DNA of 5,343 nt from positions 1 through 5,343 of the forward strand of contig NZ_JOCB01000176.1 of the NCBI RefSeq assembly GCF_000718775.1, in the 5' to 3' direction. The stretch comes from Streptomyces sp. NRRL S-31 (GTDB taxonomy: Bacteria > Actinomycetota > Actinomycetes > Streptomycetales > Streptomycetaceae). Below the pieces are notes generated by a model that worked only from the letters and a program-made list of their open reading frames with translations, was not told the DNA's origin and made no database searches. A program made the translations under genes and the position numbers. Shown piece after piece: positions 1-5,343 of this stretch; position 1 is the stretch's first letter; every line of letters begins with the position of its first letter.

Positions 1-1497
1 GCGCCGGCCCGGGCGGTCCCCGACGGCGGCTTCGAGAGCGGGACCTCGCCGTGGACGGCCTCCTCGTCCACCGTCGTCACCGGCCGCTCGGGACAGGGCG
101 CGCACGGCGGCGCCTCCTACGCCCGGCCCGACGGCACCGGCGCCCTGCGCACCGGCGCCCTCGGCCGGAGCGTGACGACCCCGGCCCGGTGCGGCAGCGC
201 CCTCGACACCTCCGACGGCACCGCCCCGTCCGCCGGGGACGCCGCCCGCACCCCGGCCGCGCCCGCCTACACCGTGAACCTCAGCAGCGACGCCGGCGGC
301 ACCGTCTGGACCGGCCGGGAGAGCGTGACCTTCACCAACGCCTCCGCCACCGCGCTCGGCGAGGTGTACCTGCGGCTGTGGGACAACTACCACGGCACCT
401 GCGACGCGATGCCGATCAAGGTCGGCAACGTCACCGGCGGCACGGCCGGCGCCCTGTCGGCCGGCTGCACCGCGCTGAGGATCGACCTGCCGGCCCCGCT
501 CGCCCAGGGGCGGAGCGCCACCGTCGGCTTCGACCTCGGCATCACCGTGCCCAGCGGCGCCGACCGCTTCGGCCACGACGGCGCTTTCAGCTTCCTCGGC
601 AACGCCCTGCCCGTCCTCGCCGTCCGCGACGGCGCGGGCTGGCACCTGGACCCGTACACCGACAACGGCGAGTCGTTCTACTCCCTGGCCGCCGACTTCA
701 AGGTCGTCCTGGACCACCCGAGCGGCCTGCTGGTGCCGGCCACCGGCACGTCCACGGACACCCCCGGCTCCAGCGGCCGTACGGTCACCACGGCCACCGC
801 CGGCCAGGTCCGCGACTTCGCCTGGGCGGCGGGACCGTTCAGCAGGATATCCGGCACCTCGGCGGCCGGCGTCCCGGTGAACGTCTACTCCGTCTCCGGC
901 ATCAGCTCCGCCGGCGCCCAGTCGATGCTCAGCACCGCCCGGACCGCGGTCGACGCCCACGCCGCCCGGTTCGGCGCCTACCCCTACGGCGAGCTGGACG
1001 CCGTCATCGACAACAACTACTGGTTCGGCGGCATGGAATACCCCGGCTTCGTCCTGGACCTCGTCAGCACCACCGCGCTCACCCACGAGATCGCCCACCA
1101 GTGGTGGTACGGCATCGTCGGCGACGACGAGTACACCAGCCCCTGGCTGGACGAGGCGTTCACCGACTACGCCACCGACCTCGCCCAGGGCAAGACCGGC
1201 ACCGGCTGCTGGAGCGGCGTCTCCTGGGCCTCCAACGCCGAGAAGATCACCAACTCGATGGCCTACTGGGACGCGCACTCCTCCCGGTACTCCACCGTCG
1301 TCTACGGCTACGGCAAGTGCGCCCTGCACGACCTCAGGCGGGTCCTCGGGGACACCGCCATGGCCAGGCTGCTGAAGGACTACGCCACCGCCCACTGGTA
1401 CGGCGTGTCCACCACGGCCGAGTTCAAGGCGGCGGCCCAGGCGGCCACGAGCACGGACCTCACCTCCTTCTGGACCCAGCACCGCATCGACGGGTGA
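1..1497 (+). CDS. Secreted M1-family zinc metallopeptidase, 5' end outside window
   Basis: The frame is open from base 1 and ends at TGA 1495-1497, giving 498 residues without the true start. Gluzincin M1 signatures are complete. HEIAH is at residues 362-366 and the third zinc ligand is Glu385 in WLDEAF, exactly 18 residues after the second His. GGMEYPG at 343-349 stands in the place of the exopeptidase GAMEN motif. Tyr435 in VVYGYG fits the transition-state Tyr. M1 enzymes remove N-terminal residues from peptides; this one is probably secreted, but any signal peptide lies left of the window. Residues 9-60 (GGFESGTSPW onward) resemble the first third of a jelly-roll module common in Streptomyces exoenzymes. 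The match stops abruptly after an SVTTPARC stretch and gives way to an Ala/Thr/Pro-rich linker, then the M1 N-terminal beta domain from about residue 80. GTG 172 could start a shorter protein but would lack a signal peptide. Family assignment is firm; substrate is unknown. Confidence 0.93.
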   Translation, partial: APARAVPDGGFESGTSPWTASSSTVVTGRSGQGAHGGASYARPDGTGALRTGALGRSVTTPARCGSALDTSDGTAPSAGDAARTPAAPAYTVNLSSDAGGTVWTGRESVTFTNASATALGEVYLRLWDNYHGTCDAMPIKVGNVTGGTAGALSAGCTALRIDLPAPLAQGRSATVGFDLGITVPSGADRFGHDGAFSFLGNALPVLAVRDGAGWHLDPYTDNGESFYSLAADFKVVLDHPSGLLVPATGTSTDTPGSSGRTVTTATAGQVRDFAWAAGPFSRISGTSAAGVPVNVYSVSGISSAGAQSMLSTARTAVDAHAARFGAYPYGELDAVIDNNYWFGGMEYPGFVLDLVSTTALTHEIAHQWWYGIVGDDEYTSPWLDEAFTDYATDLAQGKTGTGCWSGVSWASNAEKITNSMAYWDAHSSRYSTVVYGYGKCALHDLRRVLGDTAMARLLKDYATAHWYGVSTTAEFKAAAQAATSTDLTSFWTQHRIDG

Positions 1498-1548
1498 CGG
1501 CCACCCGCATGGCTTAGACACCGGCCGCGGAAGCCTTCGCCCGGCGCA

Positions 1549-1579
1549 ACCCGGGGTGCGCGACGGCCCGGCCCCGGGT
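1549..1579. other. Inverted repeat between peptidase and lysozyme genes (possible terminator)
   Basis: ACCCGGGG at 1549-1556 and CCCCGGGT at 1572-1579 are perfect 8-bp complements around a 15-base spacer. The structure begins 51 bases after the peptidase stop codon and could act as a T-less terminator of the kind seen in high-GC actinobacteria, or as an operator for the lysozyme gene. It covers the GTG at 1556, the most upstream possible lysozyme start, which favours a start further downstream. There is no U-tract, and the spacer is long for a terminator loop, so its role is uncertain. Confidence 0.35.
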
Positions 1580-1591
1580 CAGATGGACTCC

Positions 1592-2425
1592 GTGCGAAAC
1601 TCCATGTCCCGCATCCGCGGCCGGTCCCCCCGGTGCCTGTTCACCGGTGCCCTGACCGGCCTGCTCCTCTTCCTCTCCGGCCCCCAGGCCGTGTCCGACC
1701 CGACCGGGGGGCCGCTCGAGCGCGGCAACGCCTACATGGGCATCGGCGTCCTCGCCCACGACGGCACCTCCGGCACCCCGCCGCCGGTCTCCCGCGCCAC
1801 CCAGACCGAGGGCGTCGACGTCGCCAGCCACCAGGGCGACGTCGACTGGCGCAAGCTCTGGGACGGCGGCACCAGATGGGCGTACACCAAGGCCACCGAG
1901 GGGACTTACTACACCAACCCCTACTTCGCCCAGCAGTACGACGGTTCGTACGACGTCGGCATGGTCCGCGGCGCCTACCACTTCGCCACCCCGGACACGG
2001 CCGGCGGCGCCGCCCAGGCCGACTACTTCGTGGACCACGGCGGCGGCTGGTCGAAGGACGGCAAGACCCTGCCCGGCGTCCTCGACATCGAGTGGAACCC
2101 GTACGGCGACTCCTGCTACGGCAAGTCCGCGAGCGGCATGGTCGGCTGGATCCGCGACTTCCTCGGCCGCTACAAGTCCCGCACCGGCCGGGACGCGGTC
2201 ATCTACACGGCCACCAGCTGGTGGTCCGAGTGCACCGGCGACTACGCGGGCTTCGGCGCGGTCAACCCGCTGTGGGTGGCGCGCTACGCCTCGACGGTCG
2301 GCACGCTGCCCGCGGGCTGGTCGGTGTACACGATGTGGCAGTACACCTCCACCGGGCCGCAGGTCGGCGACCACGACCGCTTCAACGGCTCCCAGGACAG
2401 GCTGCGCGACTTCGCCGACGGATGA
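1592..2425 (+). CDS. Secreted GH25 lysozyme (N,O-diacetylmuramidase, cellosyl-like)
   Basis: Glycoside hydrolase family 25 muramidase, cutting the MurNAc-GlcNAc beta-1,4 bond of peptidoglycan outside the cell. From the GTG at 1592 it has 277 residues: a basic n-region (RIRGRSPR), a hydrophobic core (LFTGALTGLLLFLSG) that forms a signal peptide ending near residue 35, a short linker, and one GH25 domain from about residue 73 to the end. GVDVASHQG carries Asp76, and VLDIEWN carries Asp165 and catalytic Glu167. Cys175 and Cys214 match the disulfide pair I recall in cellosyl, as do the YHFATP, SWW and MWQY segments. There is no separate cell-wall-binding domain. The start is uncertain: GTG 1556, ATG 1583 and ATG 1604 are in frame. 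I chose 1592 because it has a weak GGA four bases upstream and avoids the inverted repeat at 1549-1579; 1604 gives an equally good signal peptide. It could serve in self-wall remodelling or lysis of competitors. Confidence 0.93.
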   Translation: MRNSMSRIRGRSPRCLFTGALTGLLLFLSGPQAVSDPTGGPLERGNAYMGIGVLAHDGTSGTPPPVSRATQTEGVDVASHQGDVDWRKLWDGGTRWAYTKATEGTYYTNPYFAQQYDGSYDVGMVRGAYHFATPDTAGGAAQADYFVDHGGGWSKDGKTLPGVLDIEWNPYGDSCYGKSASGMVGWIRDFLGRYKSRTGRDAVIYTATSWWSECTGDYAGFGAVNPLWVARYASTVGTLPAGWSVYTMWQYTSTGPQVGDHDRFNGSQDRLRDFADG

Positions 2426-2440
2426 GCGCCGCGCGCCGGG

Positions 2441-2929
2441 TCAGTCCACGTCCACGTCGTCGAAGAGCGCGTGCACGGCGCCGAGCACGCGCAGGCACGC
2501 CTCGACGTCCGCCATGGTCACATCGCCGTCCACCCGGCGCAGCAACGCGCGCTCCCGGGCCCGCACGGCACCGATCGCCGCCCGGCCCGGGCCGGTGAGC
2601 CGGATGAGCGAGGACCGGCGGTGCGCGGGGTTCGGCACGCTCTCCACCAGGTGCTGCCGTGCCGCGTCGTTCACCATCCGCTGGACGAACTGCCGGCTGA
2701 GCGCCTGCGCCCGGCCCATCTGCGGAACCGTCATCGGCCCCCGGGCGCGCAGCAGATCGAGCACCGCGCGGACACCGACCGACAGGCCCTCGATCGGCGC
2801 CGCCTCCTCCACCTTGCGGTGCACGCGCCGGTAGAGCGGGCCGACCAGGTCGAAGACCTCGGTGAGGCGTTCGGCCAGGTCGTCCCGGGGCGGCTCGGGG
2901 GAGGCGGGGGCGGTGCGGTCGTCCGTCAT
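2441..2929 (-). CDS. MarR-family winged-helix transcriptional regulator
   Basis: A 162-residue protein of normal MarR length. An N-terminal dimerisation helix (about 17-45) is followed by a helix-turn-helix. The MTVPQMGRAQ segment (66-75) leads into the recognition helix LSRQFVQRMVNDAAR (77-91). The wing at 96-112 carries the family hallmark NPAHRRSSLIRLT. C-terminal helices (113-162) complete the dimer interface. The stretch before residue 17 is polar and Pro-rich. MarR proteins are mostly repressors that release DNA on binding small phenolic or toxic ligands; the ligand here cannot be read from sequence. The ATG at 2929 is the only convincing start, although no clear Shine-Dalgarno sequence precedes it. 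The gene ends 15 bp from the convergent lysozyme stop. Divergently, 56 bp away, lies a remnant of an alpha/beta hydrolase, with two operator-like repeats in between, so autoregulation and control of that side are likely (inference). Confidence 0.93.
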   Translation of the reverse strand: MTDDRTAPASPEPPRDDLAERLTEVFDLVGPLYRRVHRKVEEAAPIEGLSVGVRAVLDLLRARGPMTVPQMGRAQALSRQFVQRMVNDAARQHLVESVPNPAHRRSSLIRLTGPGRAAIGAVRARERALLRRVDGDVTMADVEACLRVLGAVHALFDDVDVD

Positions 2930-2939
2930 GGGAACAGGA

Positions 2940-2956
2940 TGACACCTTGGTTGCCA
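2940..2956. promoter_or_regulatory. Operator-like site 1 in the marR promoter region
   Basis: The 17-base site TGACACCTTGGTTGCCA has half-sites TGACAnC and GnTGnCA (5 of 8 symmetric positions pair) around a 3-base centre. It starts 11 bases upstream of the marR ATG on the - strand. It is identical to site 2 (2970-2986) at 16 of 17 positions. Size and symmetry fit a MarR dimer site; binding by the neighbouring regulator is inferred. Confidence 0.6.
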
Positions 2957-2969
2957 ACGTGACGAAGGG

Positions 2970-2986
2970 TGACACCTTGGTTGTCA
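2970..2986. promoter_or_regulatory. Operator-like site 2, overlapping the start of the hydrolase remnant
   Basis: TGACACCTTGGTTGTCA is the better copy: six of eight positions pair symmetrically, with perfect five-base outer arms TGACA and TGTCA. Its last base is the A of the ATG at 2986. It lies exactly 30 bp from site 1, about three helical turns, so two dimers would sit on the same DNA face. Together the two sites fill most of the 56 bp between the divergent frames. Confidence 0.65.
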
Positions 2987-3276
2987 TGAGTGTCGGTCTG
3001 ACAGCCCTGCCCGTCCGCTCGCTCCCGACCGCCGACGGCCGCCTCGCGTCCCTCGTCCCCGGCGGGCGCACCGTCGCCGTCCCGGGCACCGCCCACCACC
3101 CGAACCTGGCGGACCCGGCCCGCTTCAACGCCGAATTCTCCGCCTTCCTCGAACAGTTGCCGTGCCCCCCCGCGCCGCGGGTGCGCACCCGGGCGGGTGT
3201 ACCGGCGCTGCGGGCCGCGCCGCACGGGGTGAGACTGCTGGGAGGACGACGTCCGCGGGTGGTGGTGCGAAGGTGA
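2986..3276 (+). pseudogene. Alpha/beta hydrolase remnant (C-terminal end only)
   Basis: The frame encodes 96 residues from ATG 2986; TTG 2977 is an alternative start, with GAAGGG seven bases upstream. Residues 15-58, from TADGRLASLVPGG to FNAEFSAFLEQL, match the last strand, catalytic-His loop and final helix of alpha/beta-fold hydrolases. GTAHHPNLADP carries the His of the catalytic triad. The rest of the fold, including the nucleophile elbow (GxSxG) and the acid residue, is absent: roughly 200 residues that should lie between the start and residue 15 are missing. After FLEQL the frame runs on through an Arg/Pro/Ala-rich tail of about 38 residues with no family resemblance. I read it as the internally deleted relic of the enzyme gene once controlled by the divergent MarR. 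A real small protein cannot be excluded, because the stop overlaps the next start as GTGA. Confidence 0.6.
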
Positions 3277-4448
3277 CGGCAGAACCGGGCGGGTCGCCGC
3301 TGGAGGAGTTCCTGGCCGACCCCGCCAACTGCACGCTGGACCTGACGGCCGCCGTCCACACCTGCGTGAAGTCGCTGGGCCTGCGGCACGCCGTGGTCTA
3401 CCTCGCCGACCTCCAGCAGCGGCACCTCGTGCCGCTCACCGAGGAGGGCGCCGGCCTGCTGATCGACGACTCGCTCGCCGGCTGGTGCTACCGCACCCAG
3501 TCCCTGCGCGTGGAGGAGACCGAGCGGGACGGGATGACGGCGTGGTTCCCGCTGCTCGACGGCGCCGAACGGCTCGGCGTGCTGGCCGTCCACACCCGGA
3601 CGCTCACCGCGGAGACCCTGCGCCAGTCCCGGGCGCTGGCCGCCCTGCTCGCCATGATGGTCAGCTCCAAGCGGGCCTACAAGGACTCCTTCGTACGGCG
3701 GACCCGGACCAGGGCGATGCACCTGCCCGCCGAGATGCTGCGGGCCTTCCTGCCGCCGCGCACCATCGGCAACGGCCACGTCGTCTCCACGGCCGTCCTC
3801 GAGCCCGCCTACGACATCGGCGGCGACGCCTTCGACCACTCCCTCACCACCCGCGCCCTGCACACCGTCGTCCTGGACGCCATGGGGCACAACCTGCTCT
3901 CCGGGCTGACCAGCGCCGTCGCCCTGGCCGCCTGCCGCAACGCCCGCCGCACCGACGCCGACCTGCGCTCCCTGGTCGACGGCGTGGACCAGGCGCTCAG
4001 CCGGTGGCTGCCGGACCAGTTCTGCACCGGCGTCCTCGCCCGACTCGACTTCGACACCGGCGTGCTGCACTGGAGCAACTGCGGCCATCCCGCCCCGCTC
4101 CTCATCCGCGACCAGCGGCTGCTCGTCGACGCGCTGGTCCGCGAGGCCGACCCGCCCATGGGCCTGCGGTCCCTGCTCTCCGCGCGGGACCGCCGGGTGC
4201 ACGAGGCGCGGCTCCAGCCCGGGGACCGGGTCCTGCTCTACACCGACGGCGTCACCGAGGCACGGATGGCCGACGGGCGGCTGCTCGGTCTCGAACGGTT
4301 CGCGGACTACGTCATCCGGGCCAGCGCCACCGGCGAGATCGCGCCCGAGACGCTCCGGCGCCTGATCCACTCGCTGCTGGACTCCCAGGACAGCCGGCTC
4401 CGGGACGACGCCACGATCCTGATGTTCGAGTGGAAACCGGTCCGCTGA
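3273..4448 (+). CDS. GAF-PP2C (SpoIIE-type) protein serine/threonine phosphatase
   Basis: A 391-residue soluble protein. Residues about 21-130 form a GAF-like sensor domain, followed by a helical linker (131-160) and a PPM/SpoIIE phosphatase domain (about 160-388). Metal-binding motifs are all present: DIGGD (Asp181, Asp185), DAMGHN (Asp202), GHPAPLL (271-277), YTDG (Asp325) and DDAT (Asp378, Asp379). The position after GH in the second motif is Asn, where Gly is usual. Such enzymes use Mn/Mg to remove phosphate from Ser/Thr, classically from anti-anti-sigma (STAS) proteins in partner-switching control of alternative sigma factors. No STAS or anti-sigma kinase gene is in the window, so the target is unknown. 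I chose GTG 3273, which overlaps the TGA of the preceding frame. An in-frame GTG at 3162 would add 37 residues of low-complexity Ala/Gly/Arg and overlap the hydrolase-like segment. A GGAGGA at 3241-3246 is too far upstream to serve GTG 3273. Confidence 0.92.
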   Translation: MTAEPGGSPLEEFLADPANCTLDLTAAVHTCVKSLGLRHAVVYLADLQQRHLVPLTEEGAGLLIDDSLAGWCYRTQSLRVEETERDGMTAWFPLLDGAERLGVLAVHTRTLTAETLRQSRALAALLAMMVSSKRAYKDSFVRRTRTRAMHLPAEMLRAFLPPRTIGNGHVVSTAVLEPAYDIGGDAFDHSLTTRALHTVVLDAMGHNLLSGLTSAVALAACRNARRTDADLRSLVDGVDQALSRWLPDQFCTGVLARLDFDTGVLHWSNCGHPAPLLIRDQRLLVDALVREADPPMGLRSLLSARDRRVHEARLQPGDRVLLYTDGVTEARMADGRLLGLERFADYVIRASATGEIAPETLRRLIHSLLDSQDSRLRDDATILMFEWKPVR

Positions 4449-4501
4449 GCGGCCCGGAGCACACGGCGCGGCCGGGCGGGTGAGCCCCTCGGGAGCGGGA
4501 C

Positions 4502-4524
4502 GGCGGTGCCGGCGGGACACCGTC
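4502..4524 (+). terminator. Candidate hairpin terminator after the phosphatase gene
   Basis: Seven pairs, one of them G-U, form between 4502-4508 (GGCGGTG) and 4518-4524 (CACCGTC) with a 9-base loop, 53 bases after the phosphatase stop. There is no T-tract, so it would be an actinobacterial T-less type at best. In DNA this GC-rich, hairpins arise easily by chance, so the call is weak. Confidence 0.25.
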
Positions 4525-4615
4525 CCCGGGCCGCGACCGGCGCCGGAGCGGCCTGCGTCGCGGGGGGATGACCACCGGGGCCGGGAGCGGGTGTCCGCGC
4601 ACGGCAGGAGCGGGC

Positions 4616-4680
4616 GGCCGGGTGCCGCCGCGGGCCGCCTCCCGCCGCGGGCGCCGGTGCCACCGGTGGCCGGGTGCCGC
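4616..4680. repeat. 13-bp direct repeat upstream of the MOSC gene
   Basis: GGCCGGGTGCCGC occurs at 4616-4628 and again at 4668-4680, 52 bp apart. The second copy covers the -36 to -24 region relative to the predicted start site at 4704. It may be a regulator site or chance similarity in GC-rich spacer DNA. Confidence 0.4.
4659..4670. promoter_or_regulatory. 12-bp perfect palindrome at the MOSC promoter
   Basis: GCCACCGGTGGC is a perfect palindrome ending 21 bases before the TAGGCT -10 box, about -45 to -34 from the predicted start site. That position suits either an activator or repressor dimer at the -35 region, and no good -35 hexamer is visible. Binding by any protein is inferred from position only. 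Confidence 0.35.
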
Positions 4681-4691
4681 GCGACGCCGGT

Positions 4692-4697
4692 TAGGCT
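4692..4697 (+). promoter_or_regulatory. -10 box TAGGCT for a leaderless MOSC transcript
   Basis: TAGGCT matches the Streptomyces housekeeping -10 pattern TAGnnT and is followed by CGACGC and then the GTG start. The expected start site, six to seven bases after the box, falls on GTG 4704, predicting a leaderless mRNA. This explains why no Shine-Dalgarno sequence is present. No convincing -35 hexamer is seen 17-18 bases upstream. Confidence 0.65.
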
Positions 4698-4703
4698 CGA
4701 CGC

Positions 4704-5222
4704 GTGCCGCACGTCGAAATACTCCAGCTGCTGGTCTCCCCGGTGCACCGGCTCTCCGGCCGGCCGGGCGAGGGCCTGCCCGACCTCCCGCCCGGGGAAC
4801 GGGTGACGACGGCCGAGGTGCGCGCGGGCCTCGGCATCGTCGGGGACCGGTACTTCAACCACCCCGCCCACCGCAACGCGTCGATCACCCTCATGGCGGC
4901 CGAGCGGCTGCCCGGGCCGTACCCGGCCGACCTGCTCCGCACCCGGCGCAACGTCCTGCTGCGCGGAGTCGACATCGACGCCCTGAGCGGCACGACGGTC
5001 TGTCTCGATTGCGGTTTCGGACCGGTGGAGCTGGAGGTGCGCAGCGCCGCCCGGCCCTGCGCCTGGATGGACACCACCCTCGGACCCGGCGCCCAGCGCG
5101 CCCTGCGCGGCGGCGGGGGAGTGCGCTGCCGGCCGCTGACCGACGGCGTCCTCGCCGTGGGACCCGCCGTGTTCGAGGTGCGCACCCGCGAGCAACCCGG
5201 GAACATCACGCACGGCACCTGA
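4704..5222 (+). CDS. MOSC domain-containing protein
   Basis: A 172-residue single-domain protein with features of the MOSC superfamily (molybdenum cofactor sulfurase C-terminal domain), which binds persulfide sulfur or molybdenum cofactor through a conserved cysteine. Recognisable parts in order are LLVSPVHR (9-16), RAGLGIVGDRYFN (40-52), the TRRNVLLRGVDI block (80-91) and RPCAWMD (117-123) with Cys119 as the candidate sulfur or cofactor ligand. GGGGVRC (136-142) and TDGVLAVG (146-153) follow. It lacks the N-terminal beta-barrel domain of MOSC_N proteins and the ferredoxin or flavin domains of YiiM-like or YcbX-like reductases, and no molybdenum cofactor gene is nearby. Its exact substrate is unknown. 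The GTG start at 4704 fits the start of homology and the -10 box seven bases upstream. The gene stands alone as a transcription unit, 255 bp after the phosphatase. Family assignment is strong, biochemical role open. Confidence 0.87.
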   Translation: MPHVEILQLLVSPVHRLSGRPGEGLPDLPPGERVTTAEVRAGLGIVGDRYFNHPAHRNASITLMAAERLPGPYPADLLRTRRNVLLRGVDIDALSGTTVCLDCGFGPVELEVRSAARPCAWMDTTLGPGAQRALRGGGGVRCRPLTDGVLAVGPAVFEVRTREQPGNITHGT

Positions 5223-5237
5223 GTACATCGACTCAGG
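5218..5237. promoter_or_regulatory. 20-bp palindrome across the MOSC stop codon
   Basis: CCTGAGT at 5218-5224 and ACTCAGG at 5231-5237 are perfect 7-bp arms around the 6-base centre ACATCG. The left arm contains the MOSC stop codon TGA (5220-5222). The right arm ends 33 bases before the next ATG. It could be an operator for the downstream gene or a short hairpin terminator; the lack of a T-tract and its place in a 48-bp promoter gap favour an operator. Confidence 0.5.
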
Positions 5238-5270
5238 CGGCACACCCCGCCGCCCGGGAAGGCTGGGGGC

Positions 5271-5343
5271 ATGACGACGCCGACGCCCGCGACCCGCCCC
5301 CGCCCTCCCGCCCCCGGACCGCCGCCGCGGCCCGCGCCGGCCC
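5271..5343 (+). CDS. N-terminus of a proline-rich protein, cut by the window end
   Basis: An ATG at 5271 is preceded by GGGAAGG (5256-5262), eight bases away, a good Shine-Dalgarno sequence. The 24 residues visible begin MTTPTPATRPRPP and consist almost only of Pro, Ala, Arg and Thr. Such disordered, Pro-rich starts are common in Streptomyces membrane proteins, but nothing in the visible part identifies a family. The 48-bp gap after the MOSC gene holds the 20-bp palindrome, so the gene may have its own regulated promoter or be read through from MOSC. Confidence 0.6.
   Translation, partial: MTTPTPATRPRPPAPGPPPRPAPA

Noticed and set aside
51..1517. 488-codon + frame overlapping the M1 gene
   Set aside because: Arg/Pro/His-rich shadow frame; the M1 frame contains HEIAH and all expected motifs in order.
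1515..1520. TAGACA as a -10 box for the lysozyme gene
   Set aside because: It lacks the final T of TAGnnT and has no matching -35 hexamer.
1514..2374. 286-codon - strand frame opposite the lysozyme
   Set aside because: Val/Gly/Ala-rich shadow without recognisable domains; the + strand encodes a complete GH25 domain.
3165..3171. Run of seven C as a frameshift site in the hydrolase remnant
   Set aside because: A frameshift there would only change the tail; it cannot explain the missing N-terminal two thirds, and no reference copy is available.
4625..4651. Direct repeat CCGCCGCGGG at 4625-4634 and 4642-4651
   Set aside because: Low-complexity CCG-rich words recur by chance at this GC content.
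4449..4691. Possible small gene or RNA in the gap before MOSC
   Set aside because: No frame has coding-like composition, and no RNA fold is convincing beyond the short hairpin and repeats listed.
4480..4806. 108-codon + frame spanning the spacer and the MOSC start
   Set aside because: Arg/Gly/Pro-rich, no homology, and it conflicts with the -10 box and the MOSC frame.
2382..5243. 953-codon open frame on the - strand
   Set aside because: It runs antisense across the phosphatase, the remnant and MOSC. It is Gly/Arg/Pro-rich with no family motifs, and it is explained by the lack of stops in high-GC DNA.

Overview
The window looks like chromosomal DNA of a Streptomyces or close relative. It has very high GC, strong third-position G/C bias, GTG starts, no TTA codon in any called gene, and families typical of that group: a secreted M1 peptidase, a cellosyl-type GH25 muramidase, a MarR regulator, a GAF-PP2C (SpoIIE-type) phosphatase and a MOSC protein. 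Nothing points to a phage, plasmid, transposon, CRISPR array or RNA gene. I see no complete, clearly new system. The points of interest are small: paired operator-like sites, gene remnants and palindromes at promoters.

Left part (1-2425, + strand): the 3' part of a secreted M1 zinc metallopeptidase gene runs in from the left edge. It carries a cut-short N-terminal module. It is followed by a secreted GH25 lysozyme. Both products would act outside the cell on peptide or peptidoglycan, but a 58-95 bp gap holding an inverted repeat separates the genes, so co-transcription is not certain.

Middle part (2426-3276): a MarR-family regulator on the - strand converges on the lysozyme gene. Divergent from it, across a 56 bp gap, is a short + strand frame that retains only the C-terminal end of an alpha/beta hydrolase, apparently an internally deleted target gene. 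The gap holds two copies of a 17-bp imperfect palindrome exactly 30 bp apart, a convincing candidate MarR operator. The picture is a regulator that has kept its operators but lost most of its divergent enzyme gene.

Right part (3273-5343, + strand): a GAF-PP2C phosphatase starts at a GTG overlapping the stop codon of the hydrolase remnant (GTGA). A GC-rich gap of 255 bp follows, with a candidate terminator hairpin, a 13-bp direct repeat and a 12-bp palindrome just upstream of a clear TAGGCT -10 box. This box places the transcription start on the GTG of a MOSC-domain gene, so that mRNA is probably leaderless. A 20-bp palindrome with 7-bp arms overlaps the MOSC stop codon and lies ahead of the first 24 codons of a proline-rich protein that leaves the window.
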